Source of the DNA: CAYPJE01 sp964410945
Lineage (GTDB): Bacteria > Fidelibacterota > Marinisomatia > Marinisomatales > TCS56
Assembly (NCBI GenBank): GCA_964410945.1
Contig: CAYPJE010000002.1
Coordinates: 1-64,000, forward strand
DNA length: 64,000 bases
Reading direction: 5' to 3'
The translations under genes were made by a program, and so were the position numbers. Each line of letters opens with the position of its first letter. Positions within the stretch are counted from its first letter, which is position 1. The notes below the pieces were generated by a model, which saw nothing but the letters and a program-made list of their open reading frames with translations, did not search any database and was not told the DNA's origin. Below are positions 44,548 to 52,354 of the stretch, piece after piece.

Positions 44548-45078
44548 GTGACCCGTAAATCGATTTTATTAGCTCTCACATTAGGTTTGTTTGTACTGCC
44601 GATGGCTGTGCAGGCCCAAATTCAAATCGGCTATGTTCAATCGGAACGGATTCGTGCCGAATACGAAGAATTCCAGGATGCGGAAGCCCAACTGCAAATG
44701 GATTTCCAGAAGGTTCAGATTGAATTTCAATCGATGGCCATTAAACTGGATAGCCTCAAACAGGATTTTGATACCCAGCGGTTAATGAGTTCACCGGAAT
44801 GGCGCCGTGAAAAAGAGCGTGAAATAGCTCAACTTGAACAGAATATGGCTGCCTACCAGGAACAAAAGGTTGGTCCGGAAGGCGAACTTTATCAGAAACA
44901 GGCTCAACTGGAGTATGATATTCTGGCACGGGTAAAACAGGCGGTCGATAAAGTGGCCATTGATAAAGGCTATGATTATATCATTGATGCATCGGTTTCT
45001 TTGCTCTATGCCAAACCAACCCATGATGTCACCGATGATGTCCTGCACGAATTAAGGAAACTTAGTTCCGAAAACTAA
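44548..45078 (+). CDS. OmpH/Skp-family periplasmic chaperone
   Basis: This 176-residue protein has a signal peptide (ILLALTLGLFVLPMAVQAQ), then IQIGYVQSERI, a long coiled-coil of heptads (QDAEAQLQMDFQKVQ...) and a return helix ending in GYDYIIDASVSLLYA, the Skp trimer pattern. Skp carries unfolded outer-membrane proteins to BamA. The start is GTG with AGGAGG just ahead. Located directly after bamA and one base before lpxD. Confidence 0.94.
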   Translation: MTRKSILLALTLGLFVLPMAVQAQIQIGYVQSERIRAEYEEFQDAEAQLQMDFQKVQIEFQSMAIKLDSLKQDFDTQRLMSSPEWRREKEREIAQLEQNMAAYQEQKVGPEGELYQKQAQLEYDILARVKQAVDKVAIDKGYDYIIDASVSLLYAKPTHDVTDDVLHELRKLSSEN

Positions 45079-45079
45079 A

Positions 45080-46105
45080 TTGCCCAGACTACAAGACTTA
45101 GCAACCCTGATCAACGGCGAACTGGTTGGCGATCCGGAGTTGGAGATAACTGGCGTTTCGGAAATTCAGCAGGGGCAGGCCGGGACAATCACATTTTTGT
45201 CCAATCCCCAGTACCGGAAATTCGCTAAAAGCACTTCCGCATCGGCGATTATCGTCAACGATCCTGAGCTATTGGGCTCCAAGTCGGGAATCGTCGTAAA
45301 ACACCCCCAATTGTCCATTGCCCGGGTATTGGAGGAATTTCGACCACAGCTTGATCAAAGGTCCGGCATCCATCCTACCGCAGTGGTTGATCCCACGGCT
45401 CAGATTGGCACTGATGTTGCGATCGGGCCGTTCACTGTTATAGATTCACAGGCTGTGATCGGGGACGGAACTGTGCTGGAGGCTCATGTTACAGTCGGAC
45501 AGGGGGCGGTTTTAGGATCGAATGTGCATTTGCATTCCCAGGTGGTTGTTTATCACCATTGCCAGGTAGGCGATGATTCCGTAATCCAGGCCGGAACAGT
45601 CGTTGGGAGTGATGGCTTCGGATTTGCCACAGTGGACAACCAGCACCATAAAATACCTCAGAATGGCCGGGTAGTTATCGGCCGCAATGTTGAGTTGGGT
45701 GCTAATTGTGCAATCGACCGCGGTACGATCGGTGACACAAAAATTGGCGATGACTGTAAATTTGACAACTTGGTTCACATAGCCCACAATGTTGAAATTG
45801 GCCGCGGCAGTCTGTTGGCAGGCGAGGTGGGTATCGCCGGTAGTGCGAAAATTGGTGATTATTGCATTTTTGCCGGACAGGTAGGGGTTGCACCGCATGT
45901 GACCGTCGGTGACCGGGCGATTTGCGCCGCCAAGACCGGGGTTACCAAATCGCTGGACGGAGGGAAGATTTATGCCGGAATGCCGGTGAGAGAAATTCGC
46001 GAACAGAACAAGAGAGATGCCGTTTTAACGGCAGTTGCTTTATTGAAAAAACGCGTATTAAAATTAGAGGATGCGCTGGCATCCCGGATTCAAGACACGA
46101 AATGA
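45080..46105 (+). CDS. lpxD: UDP-3-O-acylglucosamine N-acyltransferase
   Basis: LpxD adds the N-linked acyl chain in lipid A synthesis. This 341-residue protein has the N-terminal uridine-binding domain, then left-handed beta-helix hexapeptides (HPTAVVDPTAQIGTDVAIGPFTVI in pieces IHPTAVVDPTAQIG, VAIGPF) and the catalytic histidine region NLVHIAHNVEIG. The start is TTG 45080, one base after the ompH stop. Its stop overlaps the lpxC start (ATGA), so it is translationally coupled to the next step in the pathway. Confidence 0.95.
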   Translation: MPRLQDLATLINGELVGDPELEITGVSEIQQGQAGTITFLSNPQYRKFAKSTSASAIIVNDPELLGSKSGIVVKHPQLSIARVLEEFRPQLDQRSGIHPTAVVDPTAQIGTDVAIGPFTVIDSQAVIGDGTVLEAHVTVGQGAVLGSNVHLHSQVVVYHHCQVGDDSVIQAGTVVGSDGFGFATVDNQHHKIPQNGRVVIGRNVELGANCAIDRGTIGDTKIGDDCKFDNLVHIAHNVEIGRGSLLAGEVGIAGSAKIGDYCIFAGQVGVAPHVTVGDRAICAAKTGVTKSLDGGKIYAGMPVREIREQNKRDAVLTAVALLKKRVLKLEDALASRIQDTK

Positions 46106-47505
46106 GTAAATTTCAGAAAACAATATCAAAAGCCGTATCAATTGTAGGTACCGGTTTACACACCGGTGTTGAGTGTACTGCTACTTTTAAACCGGCCGCG
46201 CCCAACTATGGGGTGCGGTTTATCCGCACCGATGTCGAGGGCTGTCCGGAAATCAAGGCTGATATCGATCATGTTGTTGATATTTCGCGCGGTACCACCA
46301 TCAAGCAAAATGGTGTTCGTGTACATACCGTCGAGCATGTCCTGGCGGCGATATCGGGACTGGGAATCAATAATATACTGATTGAACTGACTGAGAAAGA
46401 ACCACCGGTGATAGACGGTAGTTCCAAGGATTTTGTCGATGCCCTGCTTAAGGCCGGGATAGTTGAGCAGAATGCCCGCCAGGAAGTTCTTGAAATAGAA
46501 AAAACACTTACTTTTTCCGATCCGGCCCGGGGGATTGACATTCATGTTTTGCCATCGGACCGTTTCCGGGTTACTTTTATGGTCGATTATAAGATTCAGA
46601 CCCTTGGTACCCAGTACACAGCGATCTATAACATGGAAAAGGATTTTGCCGAACAGATTGCACCGGCCCGTACCTTTTGTTTCCTGAGTGAAGTGGAAGA
46701 ATTACGTGACCAGGGCTTGATCAAGGGGGGCGCCTTGGATAACGCCGTTGTTATTATCGACAAGGAAATCGATCGCAAGGAAGTTGAACGCCTCCGTGAT
46801 TCCTTTGGTATCAACGAGGATATTATTCTCGGTGCCAACGGTATTTTAAACGGTAAAAAATTGCGTTTCAAGAATGAGCCGGTGCGCCACAAAGCCCTTG
46901 ATCTGATTGGCGATTTGGCCCTGCTGGGAATTCCGATTCGCGGTCATGTGATTGCCGCCCGCAGCGGGCATGCCAGTAATGTGGAGTTGGTCAAGAAGAT
47001 CAAAAAAGAATACGAAAAGAAAATTTTACAGAAACGGTTTCAATCTAAAGCGGCCAGCGATTATTTATTCGATATCCAGGGTGTATTGAATATTTTACCG
47101 CACCGCTATCCGTTTGTCCTGGTGGACCGGGTGGTTGATATGGTGCCGGGTGAAAAACTGACGGCTGTAAAAAATGTTACTGTTAATGAACCGTTTTTTA
47201 CCGGTCATTTCCCTGGCCAGCCGGTTATGCCGGGCGTAATGATTATTGAAGCCATGGCCCAGGCCGGTGCCTTTCTGATCCTTCATTCTTTGGACCGTGA
47301 CCATAAAAAGAATATGTATATAACCGGAATCGAATCAGCTCGTTTCAGATCACTGGTAATCCCCGGCGATCAACTCAGGATCGAGATGGAATTGACCAAG
47401 TTCCGGTTAGGTACGGCCCGCCTGGTGGGCCGCAGCTATGTGGGTGAGAAATTAGCCACCGAGGCTACTTTGACCGCCCGCCTGGTCGATCGCATGGGGG
47501 AATAG
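46102..47505 (+). CDS. lpxC/fabZ: LpxC-FabZ fusion: UDP-3-O-acyl-GlcNAc deacetylase and 3-hydroxyacyl-ACP dehydratase
   Basis: The 467-residue bifunctional protein starts at ATG 46102, overlapping the lpxD stop; the frame is open back to 45922, but the extra segment is out-of-frame lpxD code. Residues 1-310 are LpxC, with GTGLHTGV, zinc ligand H79 (HTVEHVLAA), and RHKALDLIGDLALLG with IAARSGHASN. Residues about 320-467 are FabZ, with the catalytic histidine in TGHFPGQPVMPG and glutamate in IIEAMAQAGA. The fusion is typical of Bacteroidota and other FCB bacteria. It joins the committed step of lipid A with fatty-acid elongation. Confidence 0.96.
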   Translation: MSKFQKTISKAVSIVGTGLHTGVECTATFKPAAPNYGVRFIRTDVEGCPEIKADIDHVVDISRGTTIKQNGVRVHTVEHVLAAISGLGINNILIELTEKEPPVIDGSSKDFVDALLKAGIVEQNARQEVLEIEKTLTFSDPARGIDIHVLPSDRFRVTFMVDYKIQTLGTQYTAIYNMEKDFAEQIAPARTFCFLSEVEELRDQGLIKGGALDNAVVIIDKEIDRKEVERLRDSFGINEDIILGANGILNGKKLRFKNEPVRHKALDLIGDLALLGIPIRGHVIAARSGHASNVELVKKIKKEYEKKILQKRFQSKAASDYLFDIQGVLNILPHRYPFVLVDRVVDMVPGEKLTAVKNVTVNEPFFTGHFPGQPVMPGVMIIEAMAQAGAFLILHSLDRDHKKNMYITGIESARFRSLVIPGDQLRIEMELTKFRLGTARLVGRSYVGEKLATEATLTARLVDRMGE

Positions 47506-47507
47506 TC

Positions 47508-48281
47508 ATTTCTATTCAGATTCATCCTACCGCTATCGTCAACTCACAGGCGCAATTAGGTGCTGATGTTGTTGTCGGGCCCTATTCAGTTATTGATGGC
47601 GATGTGTCGATTGGTGATGGGACAGTTGTTGGCAATTACGTGACGATCGAGGATGGTACTGCCATTGGAAACAATTGCCAGGTTTATCATAATTCATCGA
47701 TCGGTTGTGCGCCCCAGGATTTGAAGTATGATGGCGAACCAACCAAGCTGATCATTGGAAATAATGTACTGATTCGTGAATCATGTACCCTGAACCGTGG
47801 TACGGCCGCATATGGCACCACTGAAATAGGTGATAATTGTCTGCTGATGGCTTATGTTCATGTGGCCCACGACTGCAAAGTGGAGGATAATGTAATTCTG
47901 GCCAATCAGGCAACCCTGGGAGGGCATTCCTTCATTGGCGAATGGGCATCGCTGGGTGGTGGAGTACTATTACACCAATTCTGCCGGGTCGGCGAACAGG
48001 CCTTTGTCGGCGGCGGATTCAGGATTACCCAGGACGTACCACCCTATATACTGGCGGCCGGGGTTCCTCTGCGTTATGCCGGTATCAACCGGGTGGGGCT
48101 CCAGCGGCGGGGATTTTCACAGGAAACCCGTGAGTCGATTAAACATGCCTATCGCTTGTTTTTCAGGTCCAAATTACCGCGCCGGGAAGCGGTGGAAGAA
48201 ATGAAGAAAATATCACCACGCTCCAAAGAGCTGGACCGCATAATAACTTTTATCGAGAGCAGCGACCGGAGCATTATTTAG
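47508..48281 (+). CDS. lpxA: UDP-N-acetylglucosamine O-acyltransferase, apparent ATT start
   Basis: LpxA is the first enzyme of lipid A synthesis. The homology begins at ISIQIHPTAIVNSQAQLG, the usual N-terminus of LpxA, where codon 1 is ATT at 47508. GGGGGA lies 8 bases before it. The only other start codons in frame are non-standard (ATA 47502); the first GTG, at 47604, would cut off 32 conserved residues of the beta-helix. From 47508 the product has 257 residues, a normal length. Other landmarks are IGCAPQDLKYDGEPT, VHVAHDCKVEDNVILANQATLGGH (MAYVHVAHDC with the catalytic histidine) and a helical C-terminal tail. The gene follows lpxC/fabZ after two bases. Confidence 0.92.
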   Translation: MSIQIHPTAIVNSQAQLGADVVVGPYSVIDGDVSIGDGTVVGNYVTIEDGTAIGNNCQVYHNSSIGCAPQDLKYDGEPTKLIIGNNVLIRESCTLNRGTAAYGTTEIGDNCLLMAYVHVAHDCKVEDNVILANQATLGGHSFIGEWASLGGGVLLHQFCRVGEQAFVGGGFRITQDVPPYILAAGVPLRYAGINRVGLQRRGFSQETRESIKHAYRLFFRSKLPRREAVEEMKKISPRSKELDRIITFIESSDRSII

Positions 48282-48295
48282 CTCAGTGACAGGGT

Positions 48296-49018
48296 ATGTG
48301 CAAGGTTTTACCCAGGTCCTTTTTCCTTATCATCCTATTCATTTCCGGAATAGCCCCGGTAAGCGGGCAACTGCAAACCTATGATCTCGATCCGGCCTTG
48401 GCCGGGAATTTTAATTCCGAATCTGAAATTTATTCCCGTGGCACAGCATTGAATCTCGGGCACCACCCCCACTTTGGTTTTAATACCACCCGCCGCCTGC
48501 GCCTGGGAATTTCACTGACCAGAGCCGTGGCCGTCAAATCAGCTCCTTTTGCGACCGAGGAGTTTGGGTTGATCCCGGTTCTCGAGGCCGGTTATCTTTT
48601 GTCATCCAATCTGCTTCTGACTGGTAAAATGAGTGGACATACGAGCGGTGGTGATCAGGTCCAGATCCTCTCTTACGGTGGTTCACTGTTGTTGGGCCGG
48701 TCCGACCAGGAAAAACGCGCCAGGATGGATCTGAATTTCGCCGCACTTCGCGGGCCGGATGATATTGATCTTCGACAGACCGATATTCTTTTTCAGCGGC
48801 AATACAATCTTCTGATCCCGCTTCAGCTAGGTGTGGGCGTCAATCTTTTTACCTCTGATGTTGACCTGACCGGTATAAGCCGCAAATGGGAAGGTCAAAC
48901 CAATTATTTTTACCTGGGGGGGCTGGTAAATACAAAATATTTTAACCTGGGTTGGCACAGCCGCTGGCATCCGCACCTGTTTACTTTTGCTGTTGATATT
49001 TCCGGGGAATTCTTTTAG
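48296..49018 (+). CDS. Predicted outer-membrane beta-barrel protein of unknown function
   Basis: This 240-residue protein has a signal peptide (SFFLIILFISGIAPVSGQ) and then alternating strands rich in Gly and aromatic residues, ending in ISGEFF with a terminal phenylalanine, as expected of a small barrel. No named family was recognised. It is inserted between lpxA and dxr, sharing a stop/start border with dxr (ATG right after TAG), so it is expressed with the lipid A and isoprenoid genes. A role in lipopolysaccharide or membrane-protein handling is possible but only inferred from its position. Confidence 0.75.
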   Translation: MCKVLPRSFFLIILFISGIAPVSGQLQTYDLDPALAGNFNSESEIYSRGTALNLGHHPHFGFNTTRRLRLGISLTRAVAVKSAPFATEEFGLIPVLEAGYLLSSNLLLTGKMSGHTSGGDQVQILSYGGSLLLGRSDQEKRARMDLNFAALRGPDDIDLRQTDILFQRQYNLLIPLQLGVGVNLFTSDVDLTGISRKWEGQTNYFYLGGLVNTKYFNLGWHSRWHPHLFTFAVDISGEFF

Positions 49019-50164
49019 ATGCGCCGCCTGACAATATTTGGTTCCACCGGTTCGATCGGGGTTAACGCCCTGAAGGTCGTTGATAACCTGCCCGGCGAAT
49101 TTCAACTGGTAGGCTTAACGGCCCACCGGAATCATGATCTGCTTATCAGGCAGGCCCGGAAATATAAACCGGAATTCGTGGTGCTTTCCGATCCCGAAGC
49201 AGGCCGCCTGGTGGAACGGGAATTATCCGGCCGGGGGATTGACATTCTGATCGGCCGCCGGGAGTTGGTCGATGCTGCCGGACGAAAAGATGTAGATTTA
49301 TTGTTGAATGCCCTGGTTGGTGCCGCCGGTATGGAACCGACAATTGTTGCCCTGAAAGCCGGTATCGATGTTGCTTTGAGCAACAAGGAGAGCTTGGTGA
49401 TGGCCGGCAGCCAGATCGAAAAAATAAAGGCCGCATCAGGGGCGCGTCTGTTACCGGTGGACAGTGAACACTCGGCTATCTGGCAATGTCTTAGCGGTGA
49501 AACGGCCGAGGATGTTAAACGGCTTATTCTGACCGGGAGCGGCGGACCATTCCGAACCTGGGATCGGGAGCAATTTGCCACGATTACACCGGAGCAGGCC
49601 CTCAGACACCCCAACTGGTCCATGGGAAATAAAATTACCATCGATTCGGCCACGATGATGAATAAGGGACTGGAGGTTATCGAAGCCCGCTGGTTGTTTG
49701 ATATTCCGGCTGACAGGATTGATATTGTGATCCATCCCCAATCGATAATCCACTCCCTGGTTGAATTCATGGATGGTTCACAGAAAGCCCAGCTCGGTCT
49801 TCCTGATATGAAAATCCCGATCCAGTTTGCCCTGACCTGGCCCCGCCACCGGCCGGCGGACTGGGAAAGCCTGAGTCTGGCAGAGATCGGCCGTCTGGAT
49901 TTTGAAGAACCGGACCTTGATAAATTTCCCTGTATCGGACTGGCATTTGAAGCGCTGAAACGTGGTGGAACAGCCACTGCCGCGCTGAACGTGGCCAATG
50001 AACAGGCCGTTTACCGCTTTCTTAAATCGGAACTAGGCTTTAATGCGATTCCGGAACTGATAGCGGCAGCCATGGATAAGCATCCCTGGGAACCAGAACC
50101 CGATTTGACAGGCCTGCTGGAAATTGAACGGTGGGTCAGGGAATTCATTTGGAAATCTACTTGA
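49019..50164 (+). CDS. dxr: 1-deoxy-D-xylulose 5-phosphate reductoisomerase
   Basis: Dxr converts DXP to MEP in the non-mevalonate isoprenoid pathway, using NADPH and a divalent metal. The 381-residue protein begins MRRLTIFGSTGSIG (NADPH loop). It has ALSNKESLV, the metal/substrate motif VDSEHSAIWQCL, KITIDSATMMNKGLEVIEA and IHPQSIIHSLVEF. All family blocks are present and in order. ATG 49019 follows the stop of the barrel gene directly. Confidence 0.97.
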   Translation: MRRLTIFGSTGSIGVNALKVVDNLPGEFQLVGLTAHRNHDLLIRQARKYKPEFVVLSDPEAGRLVERELSGRGIDILIGRRELVDAAGRKDVDLLLNALVGAAGMEPTIVALKAGIDVALSNKESLVMAGSQIEKIKAASGARLLPVDSEHSAIWQCLSGETAEDVKRLILTGSGGPFRTWDREQFATITPEQALRHPNWSMGNKITIDSATMMNKGLEVIEARWLFDIPADRIDIVIHPQSIIHSLVEFMDGSQKAQLGLPDMKIPIQFALTWPRHRPADWESLSLAEIGRLDFEEPDLDKFPCIGLAFEALKRGGTATAALNVANEQAVYRFLKSELGFNAIPELIAAAMDKHPWEPEPDLTGLLEIERWVREFIWKST

Positions 50165-50224
50165 GAAACTTATTGGCATAACGTACATTGAAGGCGTAGT
50201 GTATAAAGGAAGAAGCAACTCATT

Positions 50225-51394
50225 ATGACAACCATATTTGCCTTTGTTATTGTAATTACCGTCCTGGTTTTCGTGCACGAACTTGGCCACTATCTGGCGG
50301 CTCGTTCGGTCGGTGTCCGGGTAGAACGATTCTCAATTCTATTACCTCCGCGTATCATTTCATTTACCTCGGTGCCCGGAGGTTGGGAATTCCGCTTTTT
50401 CTTTTTCGGCCGTGATGAATTCGGAAAAATTATCTGGAAGCCGATTTATGAACGGATGATAAACCGTCCCGGCCGTAAAGGCAGCCTGACTGAATATACT
50501 CTGGCCCTGATCCCTTTTGGCGGCTACGTGAAGATGTCGGGTATGATCGATGAAAGCCTGGATACGGAGGTCGAGCACCAACCTTATGAAGTACTGTCCA
50601 AACCGAAATGGGCCCAAATCTGGGTGATGAGCGCTGGTGTGATAATGAATATTGTGCTGGCTTTCATCCTGTTCAGTTGGATAACGGGTGTAACGGGTAT
50701 TCCCGAGGCCACCAATGAGCCGGTGGTGGGCTCCATCCTGGAGGGTCTGCCGGCCCAGGAGATCGGTATGGAACCGGGCGACCGGATTATTTCTATTGAG
50801 GGGCAATCAGTGGAAACCTGGAGTGCTATGACCGAACTGATCCGTCCCCGTGCGAACGAATCGGTGCACCTGGTCTGGGAGCGTGGCCGGGAGATCATCG
50901 AGCGCGATGTGGTTATCGGAATTGATCCGACCGGTATGGTCGAAGGTGAAAAAGGTATGTTGGGGATCGGGCCGGAGTGGACCTATCAGCCGGTGAGTTT
51001 CGGTGGCGCCCTGAAAGCCGGTGCCATATCCACCATCAATGGTTTTGGCCTGATAGTTCTATCGATGAAAATGATTGCTTCCGGCACCGCTCAAATGAGT
51101 GATATCGGTGGGCCGATCGCTATTGCCCAATATGCCGGTGATGCTGCCGAAATGGGTTGGATTTACCTGGTGCAGTTCATGGCGCTGATCAGTGTCAATC
51201 TGGCCTTTATCAATATATTGCCGATTCCCGGATTGGACGGAGGGCATATCCTGATCACAATTGTGGAAGCCATCCGGCGCAAGCCGCTGACCATAAAAAG
51301 CAGAATGGTTATTCAGCAGATCGGAATGGCCGTGCTGCTGGTGCTGATCGTTTTTGTAATGGCCAACGATATCGGGAAACTGTTTACCCGGTAA
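50225..51394 (+). CDS. rseP: RIP site-2 metalloprotease RseP
   Basis: This 389-residue inner-membrane zinc protease cuts anti-sigma factors and signal-peptide remnants within the membrane. It has H18-E19-x-x-H22 (FVHELGHYL), a PDZ domain in the middle (EGLPAQEIGMEPGDRIISIEGQSVETW read in parts GMEPGDRI, ISIEGQSV), and the second active-site motif PIPGLDGGHIL near residue 338. GGAAG lies upstream of the ATG. It closes the envelope cluster after dxr, as in many diderms, and converges with the next minus-strand gene with an 11-base overlap. Confidence 0.96.
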   Translation: MTTIFAFVIVITVLVFVHELGHYLAARSVGVRVERFSILLPPRIISFTSVPGGWEFRFFFFGRDEFGKIIWKPIYERMINRPGRKGSLTEYTLALIPFGGYVKMSGMIDESLDTEVEHQPYEVLSKPKWAQIWVMSAGVIMNIVLAFILFSWITGVTGIPEATNEPVVGSILEGLPAQEIGMEPGDRIISIEGQSVETWSAMTELIRPRANESVHLVWERGREIIERDVVIGIDPTGMVEGEKGMLGIGPEWTYQPVSFGGALKAGAISTINGFGLIVLSMKMIASGTAQMSDIGGPIAIAQYAGDAAEMGWIYLVQFMALISVNLAFINILPIPGLDGGHILITIVEAIRRKPLTIKSRMVIQQIGMAVLLVLIVFVMANDIGKLFTR

Positions 51395-52151
51395 GCGGTG
51401 CTTTCAGACTACCCGGTTTCTTTTGCCTTACCCGGGCAACCAGGTCCTTGATGGCAAAAGGACTGTAGTAAATATAGAACGATACAATAGCCACTACTTC
51501 CAGCGTAAGTATATACCAGGGCCAGGGGCCCATGAAATCGATGAGGGATCCATCGACGGGTTTGTGGCAGATGAACAGGTAATTCCCGCCCGTAAGCCAG
51601 TTAAAACCAGCGATGAATACCATATAGATATTGGTAATCGCAAATACCCGCCAGATTGATTTGTGATTGGGCCGGTATCCGGCGGAAAATGTCAGGTACA
51701 GACTGGCCATGATAATCAGCCCATGGGAAATGAAAAACTGGAAATAGCGGAAATGGGGAAAACCGTAAATACCGATATCCGGGGTCAGCAGTGCTTGTAC
51801 GGCACCTCCCAGGCCCCAGAAATAATTCAGTTCATACAGTTTAAAATTCCTATTTACCAGCATCACCGCTGACAGTATTACGGCCACACCGCAGAGGTGC
51901 AGCGGCAGGGATGTGGCCACGGCCCAGGCACCATTGGCCAGACGCCAGATATTGAGGGTCAATTCCTGCAGGATCAGCAGGGATGCCAGTGTGTAGCGGG
52001 TGTATTTATCGAGACTGGCGCGCTGAAATTGTTTGCGATTGACATGCAGCAGGATGTAAAGCGATACTAAAATCAGCAAGGCTGTCCAATGCGGAGCGGT
52101 GAAAAATTCAAAACGTTCACCGGTGTATTCAGTGGTGAAATATTTACCCAA
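51384..52151 (-). CDS. TIGR02206/YwaF-family integral membrane protein
   Basis: This 255-residue protein has about six or seven helices and the family pattern: FFTAPHWTALLILV near the start, LPLHLCGVAVILSAVML, LNYFWGLGGAVQALLTPDI, and FPHFRYFQFFISHGLIIMASLYLTF (read as FPHFRYFQFFISHG). The histidines and acidic residues in the membrane are conserved in the group, but no function is established. The gene overlaps the rseP end tail to tail and is divergent from cca across a 203-base gap. Confidence 0.85.
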   Translation of the reverse strand: MGKYFTTEYTGERFEFFTAPHWTALLILVSLYILLHVNRKQFQRASLDKYTRYTLASLLILQELTLNIWRLANGAWAVATSLPLHLCGVAVILSAVMLVNRNFKLYELNYFWGLGGAVQALLTPDIGIYGFPHFRYFQFFISHGLIIMASLYLTFSAGYRPNHKSIWRVFAITNIYMVFIAGFNWLTGGNYLFICHKPVDGSLIDFMGPWPWYILTLEVVAIVSFYIYYSPFAIKDLVARVRQKKPGSLKAPLTG

Positions 52152-52232
52152 AACCGTTACTCCCCAAAAGTCGTTTAATGGATTAATCTGACCGATGAAG
52201 ATACGTATGGAAGAATGTTATTTGCCAGGGTT

Positions 52233-52309
52233 GCTGGTTATTGGTCAGTGGTCATTAGTCATTGAATCAATGATTGTAGTTTAACCAGCGGTGGTTTTCC
52301 CACTGACCA
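52233..52309. repeat. Heptamer repeats and interleaved inverted repeats between the YwaF-like gene and cca
   Basis: Four tandem heptamers, GGTTATT GGTCAGT GGTCATT AGTCATT, run from 52236 to 52263. Two inverted repeats are interleaved: GCTGGTTA (52233-52240) with TAACCAGC (52282-52289), and TGGTCAGTGG (52242-52251) with CCACTGACCA (52300-52309). A third pair, TCATTG/CAATGA (52259-52273), sits inside. The order A-B-A'-B' would allow a pseudoknot 46 bases before the cca start. Confidence 0.6.
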
Positions 52310-52354
52310 TAAGAGCTATATGCAATTAATCGTTGGCAGGACGTAATTTAGGCC

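Noticed and set aside
45922..46101. N-terminal extension of the LpxC frame
   Set aside because: It is out-of-frame lpxD sequence. The family start MSKFQKTISKAVSIVGTG at 46102 overlaps the lpxD stop.
49132..49998. 288-codon minus-strand frame inside dxr
   Set aside because: Shadow of dxr; the sequence is low in recognisable structure and rich in Ser/Arg, as expected from reverse reading.
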